This document shows positions 17,586-24,319 of a DNA stretch of 64,000 nt, piece after piece; the first letter of the stretch is position 1, and every line of letters starts with the position of its first letter. The stretch is from Actinorhabdospora filicis. GTDB taxonomy: Bacteria > Actinomycetota > Actinomycetes > Mycobacteriales > Micromonosporaceae. Both the position numbers and the translations under genes were made by a program. Where the stretch lies: assembly GCF_030269765.1 (NCBI RefSeq), contig NZ_BSTX01000001.1, positions 1,247,370 through 1,311,369 on the forward strand, given 5' to 3'. The notes beneath the pieces were generated by a model. That model was given only the letters and a program-made list of their open reading frames with translations. It searched no databases and had not been told where the DNA came from.

Positions 17586-17653
17586 GGTCGCGGTTTGTTC
17601 GCGGGTTGCGGGCCGTCTCGTTGGGGCTCTACTACAACGAGCTTCGTTTGGTG

Positions 17654-17828
17654 CCCGGGTTTTGACCCCGTAGCCAGCCAGTCACCTTGCCCGGGTCTAA
17701 AACAACAAGCCGGTTCCCCACCCGGGTTTTGACCCCGTTGCAGGCCAGTCACTTCGCCCGGGTCTAAAGCAACCAGCTCCGCCTGTTGCCCGGGTTCTGA
17801 CCCCGTTGCTGGCCAGTCACCTTGCCCG
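17654..17828 (-). repeat. Three tandem ~67-bp repeats just 3' of uppS
   Basis: Three copies begin at 17654, 17721 and 17789 (period 67-68). Each has the plus-strand pattern CCCGGGTTTTGACCCCGT, then GCCAGTCAC, then GCCCGGGTCTAAA; the third copy has TTCTGA for TTTTGA and degenerates near 17828. The array begins about 40 bases after the uppS stop codon. The same unit, in the same orientation relative to its upstream gene, recurs after metG. The units lie head to tail with no unique spacers, so this is not CRISPR. Confidence 0.8.
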
Positions 17829-17868
17829 GCTTCGATCCCTCGTCTTCGTCCTCGGCTTGCCCGGGGTT

Positions 17869-18651
17869 CTACCCGCCGAACCTGCGTTGCCGGTTCGCGT
17901 ACGACCGCAATGCGCGCAGGAAGTCCACGCGCCGGAATTCCGGCCAGTTCGCGTCGAAGAAGAAGTACTCCGCGTACTCCGACTGCCACATCAGGAACCC
18001 CGACATGCGTTGTTCGCCGCTGGTCCTGATGACGAGGTCGGGGTCCGGCTGGCCCTTGGTGTACAGGTGTTCGGCGATGTGGTGGACGTCGAGGCGTTCC
18101 GCCAGTTCCTCCATCGACGTACCTTCGGCGGCGGCTTCTTGGAGGAGGCTGCGGACGGCGTCGGCGATCTCTCGTCTGCCGCCGTAGCAGATGGCGAGGT
18201 TGACCTGGGCGCCTCCGGTGCGGCCCTGGGTGCGTTGTTCGGCGGTCTTCAGGGCGGACACGTGTTGGGGTGGCAGGAGGTCTACGGCGCCGATGATGTT
18301 CAGGCGCCAGGGTTGGCCGTCTTCGGCGAGTTCGGTGCCCAGGTCCTCGATGATCTGGAGGAGGGGGTCGAGCTCTGCCGCGGGGCGGGAGAGGTTGTCG
18401 GTCGACAGGAGCCAGATGGTTATGTGCCCGACTCCGGCCTCGTCGCACCAGCGTAGGAGCTGCTTGATGCGCTCGGCGCCGACGCGGTGTCCGTCGTTGG
18501 GGTCGATGAAGCCCATCTCGCGGGCCCAGCGGCGGTTGCCGTCGACCATCACGCCGATGTGCTGCGGGAGCGGCTTGCCGACGAGCTTGCCGGCAAGCCG
18601 CTGTTCGTAAACCCGCAGGAATACCTTGTAGATCTGATCCTTCAGCCACAC
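17869..18651 (-). CDS. uppS: Isoprenyl transferase / (di-)trans,poly-cis-polyprenyl diphosphate synthase
   Basis: A 260-residue cis-prenyltransferase that condenses isopentenyl diphosphate to make the polyprenyl (undecaprenyl or decaprenyl) diphosphate carrier for peptidoglycan and other wall polymers. The diagnostic motif HIGVMVDGNRRWA holds the catalytic Asp37. Further family motifs are WLLSTDNLSRP, ICYGGRREIADA and the C-terminal PDLVIRTSGEQRMSGFLMWQ, whose R-x-S-x-x-R contacts IPP. Starts at GTG 18651. It lies 21 bases downstream of pckG on the same strand, so cotranscription is likely. The 3' flank carries the unusual repeat array and hairpin element. Confidence 0.96.
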   Translation of the reverse strand: MWLKDQIYKVFLRVYEQRLAGKLVGKPLPQHIGVMVDGNRRWAREMGFIDPNDGHRVGAERIKQLLRWCDEAGVGHITIWLLSTDNLSRPAAELDPLLQIIEDLGTELAEDGQPWRLNIIGAVDLLPPQHVSALKTAEQRTQGRTGGAQVNLAICYGGRREIADAVRSLLQEAAAEGTSMEELAERLDVHHIAEHLYTKGQPDPDLVIRTSGEQRMSGFLMWQSEYAEYFFFDANWPEFRRVDFLRALRSYANRQRRFGG

Positions 18652-18672
18652 GACTCAGAGACTAGTCGCGGA

Positions 18673-20511
18673 CTAATCCACCCCAAGCCGGGCCTTCAGG
18701 GCGTCGAGTTCGGCCCAGAGGACGCCGGGCAGTTTGTCCCCGAACTTCTCGAACCATTCCTGGACGAGGGGGATCTCCGCGCGCCACTCGTCGGCGTTGA
18801 CTTCGAGGGCGGCGGTGAGCTGCTCGGGGGTGAGGTCCAGGCCGTCGGTGTCGAGGGACTCCGGGGTCGGGACGTGGCCGATGGGGGTCTCGATGGCCTC
18901 GGCGCGGCCCTCAAGACGGTCGACGACCCACTTGAGGACGCGGCTGTTCTCACCGAAGCCGGGCCACAGGAACTTGCCCTCGTCGCTCTTGCGGAACCAG
19001 TTGACGTAGAAGATCGCGGGGAGCTTCGAGGCGTCGCCTTCGCCGTTGGCGCCCTTGCCCATCTCGATCCAGTGACGGAAGTAGTCGGCGCCGTTGTAGC
19101 CGATGAAGGGCAGCATCGCCATGGGGTCGCGGCGGACGACGCCGACCTGGCCGACGGCGGCCGCGGTGGTCTCCGAGGACAGGGTCGCGCCGAAGTAGAC
19201 GCCGTGGGCCCAGTCGCGGGCCTGCGTCACCAGCGGGACGGTGGTGGCGCGGCGGCCGCCGAACAGGATCGCCGAGATCGGCACGCCGTTGGGGTCCTCG
19301 TACTCGTCGGCGAGGATCGGGCACTGCTTGATCGGCGTGCAGAAGCGGCTGTTCGGGTGCGAGGACGGGCCCTCCGACTCGGGGGTCCAGTCGTTGCCGT
19401 GCCAGTCGGTGAGGTGCGCGGGCGGCTCGCCCATGCCCTCCCACCAGATGTCGCCGTCGTCGGTGAGGGCGACGTTGGTGAACAGCGAGTTGCCCTGCGC
19501 GATGGTGCGCATGGCGTTCGGGTTGGTCTTGTAGTCGGTGCCGGGGGCGACGCCGAAGAGGCCGAACTCGGGGTTGACGGCGTACAGGCGGCCGTCGTCA
19601 CCGAAGCGCATCCAGGCGATGTCGTCGCCGAGGGTCTCGACCTTCCAGCCGGGGATGGTCGGCTCGACCATCGCCAGGTTGGTCTTGCCGCAGGCCGAGG
19701 GGAACGCGGCGGCGATGTACTTGACCTCGTTGAGCGGGGAGGTCAGCTTCAGGATGAGCATGTGCTCGGCCAGCCAGCCCTCGTCGCGGCCCATGACGGA
19801 CGCGATGCGCAGCGAGTAGCACTTCTTGCCCAGCAGCGAGTTGCCGCCGTAGCCGGAGCCGTAGGACCAGATCTCGCGGGTCTCGGGGAAGTGCGAGATG
19901 TACTTGGTGGGCGAACAGGGCCACGCGGAGTCCTTCTCGCCCTCCTCCAGGGGCGCGCCGACCGAGTGCAGGGCCGGGACGTACTCGGCGGTGTCGCCCA
20001 TGGCGTCCAGCACGTGGGCGCCCATGCGGGTCATGACCTTCATGCTGAGGACGACGTAGGCGGAGTCGGTGATCTCGACGCCGTACATCGGGCTCTCCGC
20101 GGTCAGCGGGCCCATGCAGAACGGGATGACGTACATAGTGCGGCCGCGCATGGAGCCGCGGTACAGCTCCGTCATCGTCCGCTTCATCTCCGACGGCGCC
20201 ATCCAGTTGTTGGTGGGACCGGCGTCGGCCTCGTCGACCGAGCAGATGTAGGTGCGCTCCTCGACCCGGGCGACGTCGGTCGGGTCGGTGCGCGCCCAGA
20301 ACGAGTTGGGCTTCGTCTCGTCGTTGAGGCGCACCAGGGTGCCGGCCTCCACGAGTTCCTCGGTCAGCCGACCCCACTCCTCATCGGAGCCGTCGCACCA
20401 CACGACGCGGTCGGGGGTGGTCAGTTCGGCGACCTCGCGCACCCAGGCGATCAGTCGGGGATGGGTGGTCGGCGGATTCTCCAGCCCGGGGACCAGAACC
20501 GGAACGCTCAT
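18673..20511 (-). CDS. pckG: Phosphoenolpyruvate carboxykinase (GTP)
   Basis: A 612-residue GTP-dependent PEP carboxykinase, the expected length. It interconverts oxaloacetate + GTP and PEP + CO2 + GDP at the TCA/gluconeogenesis junction. The P-loop with the hyper-reactive cysteine is [18 protein letters not shown] (about residues 268-285). [16 protein letters not shown] and the Mn2+/PEP-binding region [17 protein letters not shown] follow, and [11 protein letters not shown] is near the C-terminus. ATG 20511 follows GAGAGGTC. With glpX it gives the window both irreversible gluconeogenic steps. The ~240-base upstream gap contains a long purine-pyrimidine alternating tract. Confidence 0.97.
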   Translation of the reverse strand: MSVPVLVPGLENPPTTHPRLIAWVREVAELTTPDRVVWCDGSDEEWGRLTEELVEAGTLVRLNDETKPNSFWARTDPTDVARVEERTYICSVDEADAGPTNNWMAPSEMKRTMTELYRGSMRGRTMYVIPFCMGPLTAESPMYGVEITDSAYVVLSMKVMTRMGAHVLDAMGDTAEYVPALHSVGAPLEEGEKDSAWPCSPTKYISHFPETREIWSYGSGYGGNSLLGKKCYSLRIASVMGRDEGWLAEHMLILKLTSPLNEVKYIAAAFPSACGKTNLAMVEPTIPGWKVETLGDDIAWMRFGDDGRLYAVNPEFGLFGVAPGTDYKTNPNAMRTIAQGNSLFTNVALTDDGDIWWEGMGEPPAHLTDWHGNDWTPESEGPSSHPNSRFCTPIKQCPILADEYEDPNGVPISAILFGGRRATTVPLVTQARDWAHGVYFGATLSSETTAAAVGQVGVVRRDPMAMLPFIGYNGADYFRHWIEMGKGANGEGDASKLPAIFYVNWFRKSDEGKFLWPGFGENSRVLKWVVDRLEGRAEAIETPIGHVPTPESLDTDGLDLTPEQLTAALEVNADEWRAEIPLVQEWFEKFGDKLPGVLWAELDALKARLGVD

Positions 20512-20749
20512 CGTGACCTCTCCTCAAGGGTCGACACTGACCGGTGACCGCAGCTGTGCTGCGGTTTCATTGGGAATGAGGTCAGCGTATGCCCACCGGA
20601 CAGACGGCGGAAACCCACTGCTTGTGAAAGAGTGCACAAAGTTGCGTCGCGTGTCGCGCGTGTGCGCATGCGCGCGAGAGTGAGCGGAAACTGTCACACG
20701 TTCGCGCACGCGCCGCGCGTATTTCAACCGCTTGAAAGATCTTGCACGT

Positions 20750-21622
20750 TCACGCCCGAGCGAGTGCTAGGGCGATAACCCCACCGAGCACCACGATCGC
20801 ACCGGCGATCCGACGCGAAGCACCGTTTTCCCTCAGGAGCAGCCAGCCGAGGAGGCTGCCGACGACGATGCTCAGCTCCCGTCCGGGCGCCACGAGGCTC
20901 ACCGGGGCGTAGCGGTAGGCGAAGAGCACGAGGATGTAGGCGAGCGGGCTGAGGATCGCCACGGCGAACACCGCCGAGCGGTACCGCGTCCACACTCGCC
21001 GGACCTCGTCGGTGCGCCGCAGCGCGTAGGGCGCCAGCACCGCCGAGCGGGTCAGGTTGCTGGCCCAGTCGAAGATGAACGGCGAGATCGCCAGTGGACC
21101 GACCGCCCACGCGTCCCACACGGTGTAGCAGGCGATCACCAGGCCGGTGGCGACGCCGTAGCCGACGGCGGTCAGCACCTTCTTGTTGCCGCCGTCGCTC
21201 TTCTGGCTGAAGCCGATGAGCATGATGCCGAGCACGACACCGGCGGCCCCGAGCAACCCGATCGGCCCGGGACGCTCGTCGAACAGGGCCATCGCCAGCA
21301 GCACCGACAGGGCGGGCCCGGTGCCGCGCGCGAGCGGGTAGACGACGGTGAGGTCGCCGTAGCGGTAGCCGCGCTGGAGCAGGACGAAGTAGCCGAGGTG
21401 GATGAGCGCGCTGCCGATCAGCGCCACCGGCACCTGCCAGCTCCAGGACGGCGGCGTCAGGACGAACGCGGTGGCGGCCACCGGGAGGTAGACCGCGGTG
21501 GCGACGAGGGAGTTCAGCCACACGAAGACCGGGCCGCCGTCGGCGGCCCGCTTCGCGAACAGGTTCCACACGGCGTGGGTCACGGCCGCGGAGATGATGA
21601 GGGCGATGGCGAGTGGGTGCAC
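20750..21622 (-). CDS. EamA/DMT-superfamily transporter
   Basis: A 290-residue polytopic membrane protein with about ten predicted helices in two repeats, matching the drug/metabolite transporter (EamA) fold. VYPLARGTGPALSVLLAM and GAAGVVLGIMLIGFSQ are in the first half, and APGRELSIVVGSLLGWLLLRENG and GAIVVLGGVIALAL close the second. Substrate is unknown. I chose GTG 21622 (protein starts HPLAIALIIS) because homologous proteins begin this way. A TTG at 21643 extends the frame but has no well-placed ribosome-binding site. No regulator adjoins it. Confidence 0.85.
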   Translation of the reverse strand: MHPLAIALIISAAVTHAVWNLFAKRAADGGPVFVWLNSLVATAVYLPVAATAFVLTPPSWSWQVPVALIGSALIHLGYFVLLQRGYRYGDLTVVYPLARGTGPALSVLLAMALFDERPGPIGLLGAAGVVLGIMLIGFSQKSDGGNKKVLTAVGYGVATGLVIACYTVWDAWAVGPLAISPFIFDWASNLTRSAVLAPYALRRTDEVRRVWTRYRSAVFAVAILSPLAYILVLFAYRYAPVSLVAPGRELSIVVGSLLGWLLLRENGASRRIAGAIVVLGGVIALALARA

Positions 21623-21724
21623 GGCAGGTGACCCTAGCGCCAACTCCCGGCAAAGGTTCAGACCAATTCCGGGATGTGGACCTCCGGGGTGGAGGCTCCG
21701 CCTGGAAGACGGAGTGGACTCCCC

Positions 21725-22522
21725 CTAGAAGAACAGCTCCACCGCCCGCGCGACCGCCACCAGGGCGCGCTTGTCGCCGTCGCGCGCGTAGGCGTCCATC
21801 GCGGTACCGGCCAGCTCCAGGACGGGGACGTCGCCGTTGTCCAGCGCCGCCGCGAAGGCCGCGTCCGGGGACGCGGCGGGCACCGGGCACTCGTCGGCCT
21901 CGGCGGCCGGGGCGTAGGCGGCGGTCAGGGCCGCGGAGAGGGCCCAGGCCCGGGCGGCCGAGGCCGCCCACTGGTCGCGCGGCAGGTACGGCAGGACGCG
22001 CAGGACCGCGTTGGGCGCGATCGCCGCGCGGGCGAGCATGATCGGCGCGCCGTGCGCGTGCCCGGCGTAGCGGGCGAGCGCGGCGGAGACCAGGTCCCGC
22101 AGCAGTTCGCGCGGTTCGGTGAGCCGCAGCGCGGTCAGCGAGGCCGGCCAGCCGGGCGTGTGGCCGAGGCGGGCGAGGCGTTCGGCGAGGTCGCCGCGCT
22201 GGATGATCATCCGCGGGACGCCCGCCAGGGCCCCGGCGGCGGTGAGCCGTCCGCGTGGCGGGACGACGCCGGGCAGCGGCTGCGCGTGGGCGACCCAGCG
22301 CGCCAGGGCGGTGGCGAGGGCGTCGCGGCGGGCGGGGGTGTCGGCGTCGGCGAGGGCGCGGACGGCCTGGCCGGTGGCGATGACGGCGTGGGACTCGTCG
22401 GCGGCGATGCCGGAGAGCAGGCGGGGCCACCAGTCGGCCAGGACGTCGGTCCAGGCCCGGTGGGCGAGTTCGCGATGGAACGGGGTGGGCGCGAGGGCCC
22501 CGTTCAGCACGGCGGCGGACAT
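21725..22522 (-). CDS. Questin-oxidase-like (DUF4243) family protein
   Basis: A 265-residue protein that resembles the questin oxidase / DUF4243 family. TPFHRELAHRAWTDVLADWWPRLLSGIAADESHAVIATGQAVRAL shows the family pattern of spaced histidines and the WWPRLL signature, followed by a long helical Ala-rich body. Some fungal members catalyse Baeyer-Villiger-type ring opening; bacterial roles are unknown. ATG 22522 follows GGAGGCACAC. It is divergent from the TetR gene at 22612, and the 89-base gap contains two palindromes, so it is the probable target of that repressor. Confidence 0.7.
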   Translation of the reverse strand: MSAAVLNGALAPTPFHRELAHRAWTDVLADWWPRLLSGIAADESHAVIATGQAVRALADADTPARRDALATALARWVAHAQPLPGVVPPRGRLTAAGALAGVPRMIIQRGDLAERLARLGHTPGWPASLTALRLTEPRELLRDLVSAALARYAGHAHGAPIMLARAAIAPNAVLRVLPYLPRDQWAASAARAWALSAALTAAYAPAAEADECPVPAASPDAAFAAALDNGDVPVLELAGTAMDAYARDGDKRALVAVARAVELFF

Positions 22523-22551
22523 GTGTGCCTCCAGCGGGACGGGCGAGCGCC

Positions 22552-22590
22552 TGAACTGTACAGCACAGTTCACATGAACTCTACTGTTCA
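22552..22590. promoter_or_regulatory. Two palindromic operators between the questin-oxidase-like gene and tetR
   Basis: The first palindrome (22552-22572) has perfect 7-bp arms TGAACTG and CAGTTCA around a 7-base centre. The second (22575-22590) has 5-bp arms TGAAC and GTTCA around 6 bases. A promoter-like TAGGAT follows just upstream of the tetR start. Repeated TGAAC half-sites in a divergent TetR intergenic region are the usual form of an autoregulated TetR operator. Confidence 0.65.
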
Positions 22591-22611
22591 GTACATTGAT
22601 AGGATCGTCGC

Positions 22612-23247
22612 ATGGAGACCCCACGGCGTCCCACCGGCGAACGGGCGGAGCGGAAGCGGCGGCAGATCGTGCGGGCCGCGCGCGAGATCTTCGTGCGCGA
22701 GGGCTTCGACGCCGGGATGGACGCCATCGCCGCCGAGGCGGGCGTCTCGAAGGTGACCGTCTACAACCACTTCGGCGGCAAGGAGAACCTGTTCCTGGCC
22801 GTCATCGGCGACGCCCTCGAAGAGGTGCTGGGCGAGACCGTCACCGGCAGCGCGCGGCGCATGGAGGAGTCGGGTGACCTGCGCGAGGCCCTGCGGTGGG
22901 CGGCGCGCGGCTGGGCCGAGGGGCTGGGGCGGCCGGACGTGCGGGCGCTGCGCGATCTCGTCGTCGGCCAGGGCAAGCGGTTCCCGGAGCTGGGCGAGGC
23001 CTGGCGGCTGAACGGGCCCGAGCGGGCCCGTCCGGGGCTGGCGGCGATCTTCGGGCGGCTGGTGGCCGAGGGGCGGCTGGAGATGCCCGATGTGGACCTG
23101 GCGATCGTGCAGCTGTACGCGCTGGTGCTGTACCCGCAACTGATCCATAACCAGTACGGGACGCCCCTCGACGCGAAGACGACCGAGGCCCTGATCGACG
23201 GCGGGGTGGACATGTTCCTGGGGTACTACCGGTACCGGGAGTCCTGA
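22612..23247 (+). CDS. TetR/AcrR-family transcriptional regulator
   Basis: A 211-residue repressor. The N-terminal TetR helix-turn-helix is clear: RQIVRAAREIFVREGFDAGMDAIAAEAGVSKVTVYNHFGGKENLF (about residues 18-62), followed by an all-helical ligand-binding domain with a C-terminal dimerisation region (DVDLAIVQLYALVLYPQ). It is transcribed away from the questin-oxidase-like gene, and shared palindromes in the gap suggest that it represses both promoters. The ligand is unknown. Confidence 0.93.
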   Translation: METPRRPTGERAERKRRQIVRAAREIFVREGFDAGMDAIAAEAGVSKVTVYNHFGGKENLFLAVIGDALEEVLGETVTGSARRMEESGDLREALRWAARGWAEGLGRPDVRALRDLVVGQGKRFPELGEAWRLNGPERARPGLAAIFGRLVAEGRLEMPDVDLAIVQLYALVLYPQLIHNQYGTPLDAKTTEALIDGGVDMFLGYYRYRES

Positions 23248-23281
23248 GAACTGTCGTACCCACCGGTGATGATCATGTGTC

Positions 23282-23629
23282 ATGGAGCAGACGAACGAAG
23301 ATCTCGCGGCCTTCTGGCCGTGCCCGCCCTGGTGCGCCGACGATCACGGCGTGCGCGGTTCCGATCCGGTGGGGCGGGCCGTGCACGGTGGCCGGAGAAC
23401 GCGCTGGGAGGCCGCCCATGACACCCACGAGGAGTACGTGGAGGTCCGGCCGGCCCGGCTCGGTCCTCTCGAAGCGGTGATCCTGACGGTCGTGGACGAC
23501 CGCGACCACGCCCGGGTCCACCTCGACGTCCCCGCCGCCGAGCGGGTGCGGCGGATGCTCGGGGAGGCCGTGGCGACCCTCGCGCCGGTCACGCGCGCGA
23601 CGGCCGGGCATCTCCGGCCGACGTGCTGA
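23282..23629 (+). CDS. Small hypothetical protein with a CPPWC motif (DUF6907-like)
   Basis: A 115-residue protein starting at ATG 23282. Near the N-terminus is FWPCPPWCADDHG, a Cys-x-x-x-Cys...His cluster seen in small actinobacterial proteins of the DUF6907 type. The rest has a beta-strand segment (EAVILTVVDDRDHARVHLDV) and a C-terminal helix (ERVRRMLGEAVATL). There is no signal or membrane segment. Function unknown. The family assignment is tentative. It is convergent with the gene that ends at 23658, with a shared hairpin between them. Confidence 0.7.
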   Translation: MEQTNEDLAAFWPCPPWCADDHGVRGSDPVGRAVHGGRRTRWEAAHDTHEEYVEVRPARLGPLEAVILTVVDDRDHARVHLDVPAAERVRRMLGEAVATLAPVTRATAGHLRPTC

Positions 23630-23633
23630 GCGG

Positions 23634-23653
23634 GCGGCGGGCTGCCCCGCCGC
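23634..23653. terminator. Bidirectional terminator hairpin
   Basis: An 8-bp perfect GC stem (23634-23641 with 23646-23653), loop CTGC, lies in the 28-base gap between the convergent genes that end at 23629 and 23658. Confidence 0.6.
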
Positions 23654-23657
23654 CGCG

Positions 23658-24233
23658 CTACTGGATGTCCGGGCCCTTGCGGCGCAGCTCGTCGACGGTG
23701 GTCATGGCCTCGCGCAGCTCGGCGAGCCAGGAGTCGGCGTGCTCGCCGACCAGGCGCACGCACCAGCTCAGCGCGTCGGAGCGGGAGCGGGCGACACCGG
23801 AGTCGACGAGGGTGTCCAGGACCCACCGCTCGGGCTGACGCAGGCGCGTCATCACCGGGACGGTCATGTGCGTGAAGATCTCGCGCGTCGATCCGCAGGA
23901 GGCGCCCCAGCTGGCCTTGCGGCGGAAGCGGTGGGTGATCTGCTGCGAGATGGCGATGCGCTGCTCGCGGGTGCCCTCGCGGAAGCGCGAGATGCGGCCC
24001 TCCTCGGCGGCGGCGCGGTCGGCGTCGGTGGCGTCGTCCTCCACCTGGGGTTCGGCGAGACGGCCGATGATGATCATCTCGTCGCGGTCGGCGAGGACCT
24101 CGGGCGCGCCCACGAACCAGTCGTCGGGCACGCGCGCGGCGATCCACGCCGAGGCGTCGTCGGTGGGCGGCAGGTCGGCGTACTGCCAGCCGCCGGACGG
24201 GTACTGCTGCGTCCATTCGGAGTTCTGCTGCAT
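23658..24233 (-). CDS. Conserved hypothetical protein (no recognised domain)
   Basis: A 191-residue soluble protein. The N-terminus is Gln/Trp/Tyr-rich (MQQNSEWTQQYPSGGWQYADLPP), followed by a probable globular region (DDWFVGAPEVLADRDEMIIIGRLAEP), an acidic linker and a helical C-terminal half (SRSDALSWCVRLVGEHADSWLAELREAM). The last part resembles ribbon-helix-helix-like or small helical regulatory domains, but the match is weak. ATG 24233 follows GGGAGGAAACG; a start at 24251 is less likely. There are no membrane segments. I do not recognise a function. Confidence 0.75.
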   Translation of the reverse strand: MQQNSEWTQQYPSGGWQYADLPPTDDASAWIAARVPDDWFVGAPEVLADRDEMIIIGRLAEPQVEDDATDADRAAAEEGRISRFREGTREQRIAISQQITHRFRRKASWGASCGSTREIFTHMTVPVMTRLRQPERWVLDTLVDSGVARSRSDALSWCVRLVGEHADSWLAELREAMTTVDELRRKGPDIQ

Positions 24234-24319
24234 CGTTTCCTCCCACAACAAGTTGCGACGATTACAGCGTTACACGGCTGACCTGATTACGCCATGGTTC
24301 TCAGGGGGAAATCAGGGTC

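Noticed and set aside
17654..17828. CRISPR-like array.
   Set aside because: The ~67-bp units are joined head to tail without unique spacers, vary internally, and there are no cas genes.
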